Shown: positions 8,403 through 16,427, counted from the first letter of the stretch. The stretch: DNA of 21,631 nt from an uncultured Flavobacterium sp. (GCA_934636265.1 CAKUAD010000023.1:1-21631); one strand, 5' to 3'. Program-made: numbers and translations. The notes: generated from the sequence alone by a model not told the origin.

Positions 8403-8410
8403 TATCTTTG
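8403..8410 (+). promoter_or_regulatory. Promoter -7 element (TATCTTTG) of tatA
   Basis: A perfect TAnnTTTG match 37 bases before the chosen tatA ATG at 8448. The predicted transcription start, near 8416, would leave almost no leader for the alternative ATG at 8424, which supports the shorter protein. Confidence 0.65.
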
Positions 8411-8447
8411 CGGCAATAATTAAATGCTTAGGCGTAAACACTGTGTT

Positions 8448-8627
8448 ATGGGAGGTTTAGGTTTTAAAGAGATTCTTTTGATCGTGGTGATCATCCTGCT
8501 GCTTTTTGGTGGTAAAAAGATCCCTGAACTGATGAAAGGCCTGGGATCAGGTGTCAAAGAGTTCAAGAATGCCGCTAAAGACGATCAGCCGGCAAACGCT
8601 AAAAAAGACGACGAGAACAAGGCATAA
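8448..8627 (+). CDS. tatA: Twin-arginine translocase subunit TatA/TatE family
   Basis: TatA forms the pore of the Tat pathway, which exports folded proteins across the inner membrane. The 59-residue product has the typical short N-terminus GGLGFKEIL, a membrane helix (about residues 8-20), the hinge FGGKKIPEL (20-28), an amphipathic helix (about 25-41) and a charged lysine/aspartate-rich tail. The ATG at 8448 is preferred over the in-frame ATG at 8424, because family members begin right before the GFxEIL segment and because of the promoter position. No tatB or tatC is next to it, so the partners must be elsewhere. TatA and TatE cannot be separated from sequence alone. Confidence 0.92.
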   Translation: MGGLGFKEILLIVVIILLLFGGKKIPELMKGLGSGVKEFKNAAKDDQPANAKKDDENKA

Positions 8628-8702
8628 ATTTGCCGCATGCTTATCATAATTCCAAATTCCAGTACTTTATGAGTATTGGTTTTTGGGATTTTTTTTTGTT
8701 GA

Positions 8703-8859
8703 TTGGGCTGCGTGAGGGATGGAAGCGGCATCCTTGCCAAAGCCTAAAGATTTTTCTTTTGGATTTGGCAAGATACAGCGTACAGCCCGACGGCCCATTT
8801 TTTACCAACACGCTTGTAACGGATCAACCGTCAATGAAAGACGGAACGGCCGGCACGCC
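8703..8859 (+). ncRNA. Structured intergenic RNA-like element (possibly the Flavo-1 motif)
   Basis: This gene-free stretch folds into nested helices. The outer stem pairs GGGCTG (8705-8710) with CAGCCC (8783-8788). Inside is a small hairpin, GGATG (8717-8721) with CATCC (8729-8733), around the loop GAAGCGG. Next comes a long arm whose base is a perfect 9-bp pair, CTTGCCAAA (8733-8741) with TTTGGCAAG (8764-8772); it shares C8733 with the small hairpin and continues inward through AAAGA/TCTTT. Downstream, CCGTC (8828-8832) can pair with GACGG at 8840-8844 or with GACGG at 8789-8793, and CGGCC (8791-8795) can pair with GGCCG (8848-8852). The GATGGAAGCGGCATCC core and the AGATACAGCG..CAGCCCGAC end match an intergenic element I recall from many flavobacterial genomes. 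I suspect it is the Rfam Flavo-1 motif, unverified. The strand is that of the recalled motif. Function is unknown. Confidence 0.6.
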
Positions 8860-10980
8860 CTAAAAAACCATCGACAGCTGGATGCGTTTGCGCGTGGAGT
8901 CAACCTCCAGCACTTTTACCTGAACGTGTTGGTGAAGCTTGACCACGTCATTGACATCCTTTACAAATCCGTCGCGAAGTTGAGAGATATGCACCAGGCC
9001 ACTTTCCTTGATGCCGATGTCGACAAAACAACCAAAAGCCGTAATGTTGTTGATTATTCCAGGTAAAATCATTCCGGGGCGCAAGTCGTCAAGGGTGCGG
9101 ACCGATCGGTCAAATTCAAAGACAGCGGCGGCCTTTCTGGGATCGAGCCCGGGTTTTTCAAGTTCCTTTAAAATGTCCTTGAGTGCAAGGATTCCTACGG
9201 TTGGCGTGACAAATTGCTGCGGATCGATTTTGGAAATCTGTTCTTTGTTGCCGATAAGATCAGCCACCGATAACTGTAAGGATTTGGCCATGCTCTGTAC
9301 AATTGCGTAGGCTTCCGGATGGACTGCGGAGTTGTCCAGCGGATTTAACGCGCCTGAAATCCGGATAAACGCCGCACTCTGTTGATAGGCCTTGTCGCCC
9401 AGACGCGGTACTTTTTTAAGATCTGAGCGCGACTTAAAAGGCCCGTTTGCCGATCGATAGGCGACGATGTTCTCGGCCAGTTTTTCACCAATTCCTGAAA
9501 CGTATCCCAAAAGGTTTTTACTGGCGGTGTTAACGTTGATGCCCACGGCGTTGACGCATCGCACCACTACGGCGTCCAGTTCGTCGCGCAGCAGGTTTTG
9601 ATCGACATCGTGTTGGTATTGGCCTACGCCGATGGCCTTTGGATCGATTTTGACGAGTTCGGCCAGCGGATCTGACAGTCGTCGCCCGATGGAAACCGCG
9701 CCGCGAACCGTAACGTCGTAGTTGGGAAATTCATCGCGCGCAATTTTAGACGCCGAATACACCGAGGCTCCGGCTTCGCTGACAACAAAAACCTGCACCG
9801 GTTGGTCAAAGGCAATCTGTTTGATAAAATCCTCGGTCTCGCGTGAGGCGGTTCCGTTGCCAATGGCGATAGCTTCAACTTTATAGGCGTTGGCCATTGA
9901 ACGCACTTTTTTAAGTGCCATGGCCGTTTCCCGTTGGGGCGCATGCGGAAAAATCGTTTCGTTGTAGAGCAAATCGCCTTTTTGATCCAGACAAACCACT
10001 TTACAACCACTTTTGTATCCGGGATCGATGGCCATGATGCGTTTTTCGCCCAGCGGCGGCGCCATGAGAAGTTGTGAGAGGTTGGCGGCAAAAACCTTGA
10101 TCGAGGCGGCATCGGCCTTGGCTTTGGCTTCCTGAAGCAATTCGTTGCCCAGCGCGGGTAAAAGCAGGCGTTTGTAGCTGTCGGCGGCGGCCTGGCTGAT
10201 GTGTGTGGCCATGGCTGACGGATGTTTGATGACGGCGCGCTCGATTATGTCCAGCGCCTGGTCATCGTTGGCGGATAGTTTTATTTTGACGACGCCCTCG
10301 TTCTCAGCCCGAAGCATAGCCATAAGCCTGTGGGGCGGGGCTTTGTATAAACTTTCAGACCAATCAAAATACTGCGAGAATTTTTGCGCGGCTTCATGGG
10401 TTTCCTTGCCTTTTACAACCTTGGTGCCCACTTGCAGTTCCCGCTGAAAGCTGCGTCGGAGTTGGCGGCGCACAAAAATGTTCTCATTGATCCACTCGGC
10501 AATGATGTCGCGGGCGCCCTGAAGCGCGGCCTCTTCGGTGGGAACCTCATCGGTCAAAAACCTATACAGATTGTCCAGACCGGCGTTGTTTTGCGACATG
10601 ATGATTTTGGCCAGTGGTTCCAGGCCGCGTTCACGGGCTACGTCGGCACGGGTTTTCTTTTTCTTTTTATAAGGCAGATAAAGATCCTCCAGTTCGGCCA
10701 GGTCAAAGGACGATGTTATTTTTTGCTGCAGATCAGCCGTAAGCGAATTTTGCTCGGCAATGACTTTCAGGATGGTTTCCTTGCGCTTGAGGATTTCGTC
10801 ATACTGACGGTGGAGCTTGTCGATTTGTGCAATCGCAACTTCGTCGAGGTTTCCGGTAAAATCCTTTCGGTAACGGGAGATAAACGGAATGGTGCAATCA
10901 TCCAGCAAAAGTGCCAGGGTGTTGTCAACCTGTTTGGCGGGAACTCCACTGTTCTGGCCGATGTATTGGGTTTTGGTCAT
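8860..10980 (-). CDS. tex: Tex-like RNA-binding S1 domain protein
   Basis: Tex is a highly conserved cytoplasmic nucleic-acid-binding protein related to eukaryotic Spt6, linked to transcription and gene expression. The 706-residue product has the full domain order. The N-terminal helical Tex domain carries LEDLYLPYKKKKKTRA. The YqgF/RNase H-like domain has AIDPGYKSGCKVV (starting at residue 317). Helix-hairpin-helix motifs occupy about 490-545 (GYVSGIGEKLAENIV), and a C-terminal S1 domain about 632-706 (LRPGMILPGIINNITAFG). The ATG at 10980 is chosen; a TTG two codons upstream is possible but unneeded. It begins 9 bases after the XRE regulator gene and is probably co-transcribed with it. Its stop abuts the structured element at 8703-8859. 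Confidence 0.96.
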   Translation of the reverse strand: MTKTQYIGQNSGVPAKQVDNTLALLLDDCTIPFISRYRKDFTGNLDEVAIAQIDKLHRQYDEILKRKETILKVIAEQNSLTADLQQKITSSFDLAELEDLYLPYKKKKKTRADVARERGLEPLAKIIMSQNNAGLDNLYRFLTDEVPTEEAALQGARDIIAEWINENIFVRRQLRRSFQRELQVGTKVVKGKETHEAAQKFSQYFDWSESLYKAPPHRLMAMLRAENEGVVKIKLSANDDQALDIIERAVIKHPSAMATHISQAAADSYKRLLLPALGNELLQEAKAKADAASIKVFAANLSQLLMAPPLGEKRIMAIDPGYKSGCKVVCLDQKGDLLYNETIFPHAPQRETAMALKKVRSMANAYKVEAIAIGNGTASRETEDFIKQIAFDQPVQVFVVSEAGASVYSASKIARDEFPNYDVTVRGAVSIGRRLSDPLAELVKIDPKAIGVGQYQHDVDQNLLRDELDAVVVRCVNAVGINVNTASKNLLGYVSGIGEKLAENIVAYRSANGPFKSRSDLKKVPRLGDKAYQQSAAFIRISGALNPLDNSAVHPEAYAIVQSMAKSLQLSVADLIGNKEQISKIDPQQFVTPTVGILALKDILKELEKPGLDPRKAAAVFEFDRSVRTLDDLRPGMILPGIINNITAFGCFVDIGIKESGLVHISQLRDGFVKDVNDVVKLHQHVQVKVLEVDSTRKRIQLSMVF

Positions 10981-10989
10981 AGGCAAATA

Positions 10990-11550
10990 TTAACGCACAA
11001 ATCTAATCCAATTAGGGTAAAAAAGGCGTTCGGGATTTTTATTAACACCCATGGCGGCGCGAATGGCGTAGATTTTTGACCCTAAATACATCAGTCCGTA
11101 AATCAAGAAAAAGTAACTTGAATACTCGTAATGCATCAGTTTGCAATAAACGCCTATAAAGAGAAAGATGTTGCTGACAATGACGTACAGTATCTGGAAG
11201 TTGAGTATGTTTTTACCGTGCTCGTCGGCCATGACAATCTGATGTTTCTTGTTGAGCCAAAGAACCAGCGGAAGAATGATGCTTCCCAATGGAATGAAAA
11301 ACTCAGCCAGTACGCCAAGATGCAGAAAAACCAAATCCTGACGGCTCTCAAACTTTCCGTAATCCATAAGGTTTTCCACCTCAAGATCGAGTACTGCGCA
11401 AAGGGATTTTAAGGTGTGTCCGTGCGGGTGCGATGCCGACTTTTCAATCCGTTGCAGCGTTCTTAAACTGATTCCGGCCTGGCTGGCGAGTTCTTCCTGT
11501 GAGAAACCTTTGTTTTTCCTGGTTTGAAGAATTTTGCTACCTATAGTCAT
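10990..11550 (-). CDS. XRE-family helix-turn-helix regulator with membrane (DUF4870-like) domain
   Basis: Residues 1-62 of this 186-residue protein form an XRE/Cro-type HTH: KGFSQEELASQAGISLRTLQ, then RIEKSASHPHGHTLKSLC. The rest is membrane-embedded, with two or three hydrophobic helices (about 80-97, 118-135 and 143-160). It resembles DUF4870: a leading H, then F..PLGSIILPLVLWL, then DEHGKNILNFQI. A DNA-binding domain joined to membrane helices suggests a membrane-tethered regulator that senses an envelope signal; the signal and targets are unknown. It lies just upstream of tex and downstream of rpiB. Its own promoter region contains repeated GTCA/TGAC half-sites that could be its operator. 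Confidence 0.85.
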   Translation of the reverse strand: MTIGSKILQTRKNKGFSQEELASQAGISLRTLQRIEKSASHPHGHTLKSLCAVLDLEVENLMDYGKFESRQDLVFLHLGVLAEFFIPLGSIILPLVLWLNKKHQIVMADEHGKNILNFQILYVIVSNIFLFIGVYCKLMHYEYSSYFFLIYGLMYLGSKIYAIRAAMGVNKNPERLFYPNWIRFVR

Positions 11551-11571
11551 GATGATTGCTTTTTACGCCTG

Positions 11572-11579
11572 CAAAACTA
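11572..11579 (-). promoter_or_regulatory. Promoter -7 element (TAGTTTTG) of the XRE regulator and tex
   Basis: On the minus strand this reads TAGTTTTG, matching TAnnTTTG, 21 bases before the ATG at 11550. It gives the XRE gene a promoter of its own, separate from rpiB. Confidence 0.6.
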
Positions 11580-11603
11580 TCCGGAAAACCTTAGGGTTGA
11601 TGC

Positions 11604-11637
11604 GTCATAGGGATGACATTTAGGTGACATTTTTGTC
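11604..11637. promoter_or_regulatory. Candidate operator: clustered GTCA/TGAC half-sites
   Basis: GTCAT-AGGG-ATGAC (11604-11617) is a perfect interrupted palindrome. It overlaps the first of two direct repeats of TGACATTT, at 11614-11621 and 11625-11632, spaced 11 bp, about one helical turn. The second is followed by TGTC (11634-11637), which makes GACA-TTTT-TGTC. The cluster lies 25 to 58 bases upstream of the XRE gene's -7 element, a typical place for a regulator to bind. Confidence 0.45.
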
Positions 11638-11666
11638 GAAAGCGTTAAAATAGCGGCGTTTTATAG

Positions 11667-12098
11667 CTATCGACACGAAATCTTGTCGAGGCGGTTTTGG
11701 TGGCGGCCACCTTCAAAGGCTGTCGATAAAAACGTCTCGGCCATCTCAACCGCTTGCGGAATGGCTGTAAATCGGGCCGGAATGCTAATGATGTTAGCGT
11801 CGTTGTGCAAACGGGCGAGTGCGGCAATTTCCTTGTTCCAGCAAAGTGCGGCGCGAATACCCTGGTGTTTATTAACCGTCATGTTGATGCCGTTGCCGCT
11901 TCCGCAGATGACGATGCCAAAATCGGCGCGGCCTTCCTGTACGTCGAGCGCCACGGGATGCCCAAAATCTGGATAGTCAACACTGTCAGATGAGTCGGTT
12001 CCGTGGTTGATGACCTGGTGGCCGGCTTTTGTAAGCATGTCAACAATGGCGTGTTTGTAATCCGGTCCGGCGTGGTCGTTTCCTATTGATACTTTCAT
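11667..12098 (-). CDS. rpiB: Ribose-5-phosphate isomerase B
   Basis: RpiB interconverts ribose-5-phosphate and ribulose-5-phosphate in the pentose phosphate pathway. The 143-residue protein has the RpiB/LacAB signature: GNDHAG (residues 6-11), SVDYPDFG (39-46), the catalytic cysteine C65 in VICGSGNGI, and HNDANIIS (98-105). The segment around the cysteine is CGSG instead of the more usual CGTG, a conservative change. Length is normal. It starts 14 bases after a TATCTTTG promoter element. Its start faces the long AT-rich gene-free region and its stop is followed by the XRE promoter region. Confidence 0.95.
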   Translation of the reverse strand: MKVSIGNDHAGPDYKHAIVDMLTKAGHQVINHGTDSSDSVDYPDFGHPVALDVQEGRADFGIVICGSGNGINMTVNKHQGIRAALCWNKEIAALARLHNDANIISIPARFTAIPQAVEMAETFLSTAFEGGRHQNRLDKISCR

Positions 12099-12112
12099 GT
12101 TGCGTGTTTTGC

Positions 12113-12120
12113 CAAAGATA
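12113..12120 (-). promoter_or_regulatory. Promoter -7 element (TATCTTTG) of rpiB
   Basis: On the minus strand this reads TATCTTTG, a perfect TAnnTTTG match 14 bases before the rpiB ATG at 12098. The predicted mRNA leader is only a few bases long. Confidence 0.65.
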
Positions 12121-12734
12121 CGACAGAATTTCAGGGTATGAATGGCATCAATTTATAGGATAATCCTTCAAAATGGCAGGTTGTTGATAAATATCAAAAA
12201 GCCTTGATTTACAAGTGGTGAATTTTGGCAGCAACTTGTTAATAAATAGTCGATACAAAATGGCAAATAAATTTGGTGTATCAACTTAGGCTTTGCATGC
12301 AAAAATTGAGGTGAAAAATGCAAGAAAAGTTTGGGGAACTTTCTTAAAAGTTATGAGCATTTTTACCTGCGTTTTTAACATGAATTTTTATTTTATTTAT
12401 CAGTCATCTCCCTACAAAAATCAAAATCAACAATTGTTAAAAACATTGGTCTTTGTACTTGTATTTAAGGTTTTAGAAGTCCATACTAATGTTAATAAAT
12501 TGTTACAAAAAGGTAAAAATGCAAATCCAATAGCCCCGTCAAAAAATTATTCGGCCTATGAACACTACATCATTATAATCATAAATTCAATTTTAAATTT
12601 TAAAAATATATTATTGTATATAATGATTGTTGACAATGGCTTTTGATGAAAACCGCCTTTTTGCGTTAATATTTGTATAAGCTTGTAGAGCCGTCTACTG
12701 AAACCGAGGCTGGATTTTGTACTTTTATTCCCGA
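12121..12734. other. AT-rich gene-free region; candidate replication origin
   Basis: About 610 bases lie between divergent rpiB and rnr without a convincing gene. The base composition is far more AT-rich than the neighbouring genes, above all at 12360-12640. TGTTRATAAAT occurs three times in the same orientation (12182-12192, 12237-12247, 12490-12500); its reverse complement contains TTATYAACA, close to the DnaA box TTATCCACA. An inverted repeat, ATTGT-TG-ACAAT, is at 12626-12637. AAAATGGCA occurs twice, 86 bases apart (12171 and 12257). Genes to the left mostly read leftward and genes to the right mostly rightward, as expected around an origin. It could instead be a long regulatory region for rnr. 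dnaA is not in the window. Confidence 0.35.
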
Positions 12735-14930
12735 ATGCATAAAAAACCAATGAAGAAACACCGCAAACACGATAAGAAAACCCCTAAGGACTTCGCGTCA
12801 AAAATTCTAAAAATACTTTCAAAGCACGCCAACAAAGCTTACACTTACAAACAATTGGCGGCCAAAATGGAACTGGACGATACCCACAGCCGCAATGAGA
12901 TCATCAAAAACCTCAAGTTGCTGGCTTCAAAAAAGCAAATAATTGAAACTGAAGCCGGGCATTACATGATGGAAATGTCCAAGCAGGATTACTACGAGGG
13001 AACCATTGACATGACCAGCCGCCGGACTGCTTACTTTGTGAGTCCGGAACTGGAAGAAGACGTTTTTATCCCCACCAATAACCTGAACCACGCCCTTGAT
13101 GGCGACACGGTAAAGGTATACCTCTACAACCGTCGCAGTGGCAAGCGCCCTGAAGCTGAAGTGGTTGAAATCGTCAAGCGCGCCAAAACTGACTTTGTGG
13201 GCGTGATTGACATCCAGAAAAACTTTGCGTTTGTCTCTACGGCCAACGCCAAAATGTACACGGATATTTTTATCCCTAAAGACAAGTATAACGCTGCGCA
13301 AAACGGTGATGTGGTGCTCGTGCGGATTGAAGACTGGCCAGCCAAGGCTGACAGCCCGTTTGGTGCGGTGATTGAAGTTTTGGGTAAACCGGGCGAACAC
13401 GATACCGAGATTCACGCCATCCTGGCCGAATATGGTTTGCCGTATGAGTTTCCGCCCGAGGTTGAAGCCTATGCCGAACAGCTGGACACCTCAATCCATC
13501 CGGATGAGATTGCCCGCCGCAGGGATATGCGCGACACCCTCACATTTACCATTGATCCTAAAGATGCCAAGGATTTTGACGATGCGCTTTCCTTTAAAGA
13601 ACTCGACAACGGGAATTACGAGATTGGGATTCACATTGCCGACGTTTCACATTATGTGCGTCCCGGAACCTTATTGGATGATGAAGCCTACAACCGTGCC
13701 ACGTCGGTTTATCTGGTAGATCGGGTTGTGCCGATGCTTCCGGAAGTCTTGTCAAATTTTGCCTGTTCACTGCGACCCAATGAGGAAAAATATACGTTCT
13801 CGGCGGTTTTTGAAATGACACCGTCGGCGCAATTGGTTAACCAATGGTTTGGTCGGACGGTAATTTACTCGGATCAGCGTTTTGCCTATGAAGAGGCCCA
13901 GCAAATAATTGAAACCAAAAAGCCGGTTATTCCAGCCGACGTTTCCATTACCGGCGAGCAATATTCGGTATCAGATGAAATCCTGAAAGCCACGCTCAAA
14001 CTGGACGAACTGGCCAAGATCTTGCGCAGAAACCGGATGAAGGCGGGCGCTATCTCCTTTGACAAGGTAGAGGTGAAGTTTAACCTGGATGAAAACGCCG
14101 AACCGGTTGGGGTTTACTTCAAAATCGCCAAGGACGCCAATCACCTCATTGAGGAATTCATGCTTTTGGCCAACCGGAAAGTGGCGGAATACATCGGCAA
14201 ACAAAAAAAGACTTTTATTTACAGGATCCACGACGAACCTAACGAGGACAAGCTGATCAATCTGCAAACGGTGGTCTCTAAGTTTGGATACAGCCTGAAT
14301 TTCAAATCAAAAAAAGACATTTCAAAGTCACTCAGCAACCTCATGGAAAGTGTGGTTGGTAAAAAGGAGCAAAACCTTATCGACACGCTGGCCATCCGCA
14401 GCATGAGCAAGGCCAAATATTCAACCGAGAACATTGGCCATTACGGGCTTGCGTTTGATTATTATTCGCATTTTACATCGCCCATCCGCCGCTATCCGGA
14501 TGTGATGGTCCACAGGTTGTTGCAGGATTATCTGGACGGAGCCGCATCGGCGAGCGCCACGGTTTATGAGGAAAAGTGTGAACACTCATCAAATATGGAG
14601 GGCTTGGCTACCAATGCCGAGCGCGATTCGGTCAAGTACATGCAGGTAAAATACATGCAGGACCACAAGGATCAGGAGTTCCTTGGAGTAATATCGGGCG
14701 TGACTGAATGGGGTATTTACGTAGAAATCATCGAGAACAAATGCGAGGGCATGTGCCGCATCCGTGAAATAAAGGACGATTATTATACGTTTGACGAAAA
14801 ACAATATGCATTGGTGGGCGAAGTTTCAAAGAAGCTGTTGCAACTGGGCGACGAAGTGTTTGTTAAAGTGAAAAACGCCGACCTGGTTAAAAAGCAGCTC
14901 GACTTTCATTTTATCCGAAAAAACGAATAG
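12735..14930 (+). CDS. rnr: Ribonuclease R
   Basis: RNase R is a processive 3'-to-5' exoribonuclease that degrades structured RNA and helps rRNA and mRNA quality control. The 731-residue protein has a basic N-terminus and a winged-helix domain (KQLAAKMELDDTHSRNE). Cold-shock-type domains follow, then the RNB catalytic domain with the acidic active-site motif IDPKDAKDFDDALS (residues 273-286) and HFTSPIRRYPDVMVHRLL. A C-terminal S1 domain begins near residue 648 (FLGVISGVTEWGIYV). The start is uncertain. ATG at 12735 (MHKKP) resembles my memory of flavobacterial homologues, but ATG at 12750 (MKKHRK) is equally readable, and both follow A-rich sequence. A near-match promoter element TACTTTTA lies at 12720-12727. 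The head-GIN gene follows after one base. Confidence 0.96.
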   Translation: MHKKPMKKHRKHDKKTPKDFASKILKILSKHANKAYTYKQLAAKMELDDTHSRNEIIKNLKLLASKKQIIETEAGHYMMEMSKQDYYEGTIDMTSRRTAYFVSPELEEDVFIPTNNLNHALDGDTVKVYLYNRRSGKRPEAEVVEIVKRAKTDFVGVIDIQKNFAFVSTANAKMYTDIFIPKDKYNAAQNGDVVLVRIEDWPAKADSPFGAVIEVLGKPGEHDTEIHAILAEYGLPYEFPPEVEAYAEQLDTSIHPDEIARRRDMRDTLTFTIDPKDAKDFDDALSFKELDNGNYEIGIHIADVSHYVRPGTLLDDEAYNRATSVYLVDRVVPMLPEVLSNFACSLRPNEEKYTFSAVFEMTPSAQLVNQWFGRTVIYSDQRFAYEEAQQIIETKKPVIPADVSITGEQYSVSDEILKATLKLDELAKILRRNRMKAGAISFDKVEVKFNLDENAEPVGVYFKIAKDANHLIEEFMLLANRKVAEYIGKQKKTFIYRIHDEPNEDKLINLQTVVSKFGYSLNFKSKKDISKSLSNLMESVVGKKEQNLIDTLAIRSMSKAKYSTENIGHYGLAFDYYSHFTSPIRRYPDVMVHRLLQDYLDGAASASATVYEEKCEHSSNMEGLATNAERDSVKYMQVKYMQDHKDQEFLGVISGVTEWGIYVEIIENKCEGMCRIREIKDDYYTFDEKQYALVGEVSKKLLQLGDEVFVKVKNADLVKKQLDFHFIRKNE

Positions 14931-14931
14931 T

Positions 14932-15591
14932 ATGAAATCATTATTTTTTCTTTTGCTGTGCAGTGCATCGCTCATGGCACAAATCACCAAAGATCCAGGT
15001 GATTTTAATCAACTCAGGGTATTTGACCAGATTCAGGCCGAGCTGGTAAAATCGGACGTTAACCGCGTTGAGATTACCGGAAGGCGATCGCAGGAAGTGG
15101 AAGTGGTTAACAACAACGGACAGCTTAAAATCAGGATGAAACTCTCCAAGCTTTTGGACGGAGACGATGTTCAGGTGCGCATTTTTTACAAGCAACTCAA
15201 CTCGATTGATGCGTCCGAGGGGTCTTATATTGGTTCGGCCGATGTGATCAGACAAGGTTTTATTGAACTTCAGGTTAAGGAAGGCGCGCAAATCAAATTG
15301 CAGCTCGAAGTAGAAAAAGCCGAACTCCGATCAGTAACCGGCGGTCTCCTGAAACTTTCAGGCACGGCTGACGTGGTCAACGCCCGCATGGGAACCGGCG
15401 GGATTCTTGAAGCTAAAAAACTTGAAACCCGCCAGACGGACATTGACCTGAAGGCCGGCGGAGAAGCCGAAGTTTTTGCCACACAGTTTGTCAATGCCAG
15501 GGTGAGCGGCGGCGGAACAGTAGACGTTTACGGCAATCCAAAACAGGTAAACCAAAAAACTGCACTGGGCGGGAGCGTCAATGTACACTAG
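14932..15591 (+). CDS. Head-GIN domain (DUF2807) exported protein
   Basis: The 219-residue protein has a signal peptide (MKSLFFLLLCSASLMA, cleavage likely before Q17). The rest is beta-rich and repetitive, with regularly spaced glycine turns: VTGGLLKLSGTADV, MGTGGILEAKKLET, KAGGEAEVFATQF, VSGGGTVDVYGNP, LGGSVNVH. This is the pattern of the head-GIN / DUF2807 family (putative auto-transporter adhesin in databases), which folds as a right-handed beta-helix. It is probably periplasmic or attached to the cell surface; its function is unknown. The ATG is one base after the rnr stop, so the two are almost certainly transcribed together, although no functional link is known. Confidence 0.85.
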   Translation: MKSLFFLLLCSASLMAQITKDPGDFNQLRVFDQIQAELVKSDVNRVEITGRRSQEVEVVNNNGQLKIRMKLSKLLDGDDVQVRIFYKQLNSIDASEGSYIGSADVIRQGFIELQVKEGAQIKLQLEVEKAELRSVTGGLLKLSGTADVVNARMGTGGILEAKKLETRQTDIDLKAGGEAEVFATQFVNARVSGGGTVDVYGNPKQVNQKTALGGSVNVH

Positions 15592-15607
15592 TTTGGTGAT
15601 AATTTGT

Positions 15608-15615
15608 TAATTTTG
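15608..15615 (+). promoter_or_regulatory. Possible promoter -7 element (TAATTTTG) of the LysE-family gene
   Basis: TAATTTTG matches TAnnTTTG 17 bases before the ATG at 15633. An upstream TTTG at 15592-15595 is only 12 bases away, closer than the usual spacing, so the match is moderate in an AT-rich gap. Confidence 0.45.
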
Positions 15616-15632
15616 GATTAACACAGCCAAAC

Positions 15633-16316
15633 ATGATCCAGGATATTTTAACGGCCATACCGCTGGGCATTTTATTAAGCTTTATGGTAGGGCCGGTTTT
15701 TTTTGTGCTTCTTGAAACAGCCGCCGTCAAAGGCTTCCGGGCTGCCATGGCGTTTGATTTAGGCGTCATCGTAGCCGACATCATCTTTATCCTGGTAGCA
15801 TACGGCAGCAGTTACCGGCTTATTTTGAGCATCAGGAATGATCCGGGGATTTTTATTTTTGGCGGTGTGATCATGATTTCATACGGACTTATTTCCTACT
15901 TCAAACTTCGCAAAGTGGGCAAGCGTTTGCGTATTGAAGAACCGGACGCCACGGTTGAACTGATCAAGAAAAATTATGGAAACCTCTTTATGAAGGGATT
16001 CCTGCTGAATTTCATCAACGTTGGTGTGCTGTTTTTCTGGTTTTTGATTTTGATTTCCGTTGGGCCAAAATTGGAAATGCAAACCGGACGGATCGTCACA
16101 TTTTTCGGATCGGTGTTGGGCAGTTATTTAGTGATTGATATCTTTAAGGTGCTGGCCGCTAAGCAACTTAAAAGCAAGCTGACACCCATCAACATTTTAA
16201 AAATCAAACGCGGAATCTCTATTATGCTGGTTATTTTTGGGCTGGCGATAGTCTCGCAGGCATGGTTCCCAAGTGATCAGAAACTGGTAAAGAGGGCGTT
16301 GGAGAAAATGGAATAG
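15633..16316 (+). CDS. LysE-family translocator
   Basis: The 227-residue inner-membrane protein has about six hydrophobic helices and the LysE/RhtB hallmark near the N-terminus: PLGILLSFMVGPVFFVLLE, then a small-residue helix GFRAAMAFDLGVIVADI. A charged cytoplasmic loop (about residues 92-120) splits the helices into two groups, and FLLNFINVGVLFFWF is the second conserved segment. LysE-type proteins export amino acids or related metabolites using the proton gradient; the substrate here cannot be told. It stands alone, with a probable promoter in the 41-base gap after the head-GIN gene. No clear terminator is seen in the 122 bases before the tRNA gene. Confidence 0.88.
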   Translation: MIQDILTAIPLGILLSFMVGPVFFVLLETAAVKGFRAAMAFDLGVIVADIIFILVAYGSSYRLILSIRNDPGIFIFGGVIMISYGLISYFKLRKVGKRLRIEEPDATVELIKKNYGNLFMKGFLLNFINVGVLFFWFLILISVGPKLEMQTGRIVTFFGSVLGSYLVIDIFKVLAAKQLKSKLTPINILKIKRGISIMLVIFGLAIVSQAWFPSDQKLVKRALEKME

Positions 16317-16419
16317 CTGTTTTGACTGCTTGGTTTTTCCCACCCCTGATGCCAATGAAACCTGTTAAGAAAAGTAGTTATAATTTTGATTCCGGATTCA
16401 TAAATTAAAATAAATTCGT

Positions 16420-16427
16420 TAAGTTTG
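16420..16427 (+). promoter_or_regulatory. Promoter -7 element (TAAGTTTG) of tRNA-Cys
   Basis: TAAGTTTG matches TAnnTTTG and ends 11 bases before the first base of the mature tRNA, giving a predicted transcript start a few bases upstream of it. Confidence 0.6.

Noticed and set aside
8630..8863. 77-codon plus-strand frame after tatA (contains GLREGWKRHPCQSL)
   Set aside because: It coincides with the structured element, has no family resemblance, and its sequence follows the stems rather than a protein pattern. I recall similar spurious translations of this element in flavobacteria.
9624..10112. 162-codon minus-strand frame inside tex
   Set aside because: Same strand but different frame from the well-conserved Tex YqgF region; rich in R, P and S as expected from a frame-shifted reading.
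10384..11079. 231-codon plus-strand frame antisense to tex and the XRE gene
   Set aside because: It runs across two well-supported minus-strand genes and has no domain match; it is a shadow of their codon bias.
12293..12646. 117-codon frame in the AT-rich region
   Set aside because: Low-complexity translation rich in I, N, K and F, no recognisable domain and no promoter element. It looks like chance opening in AT-rich DNA.
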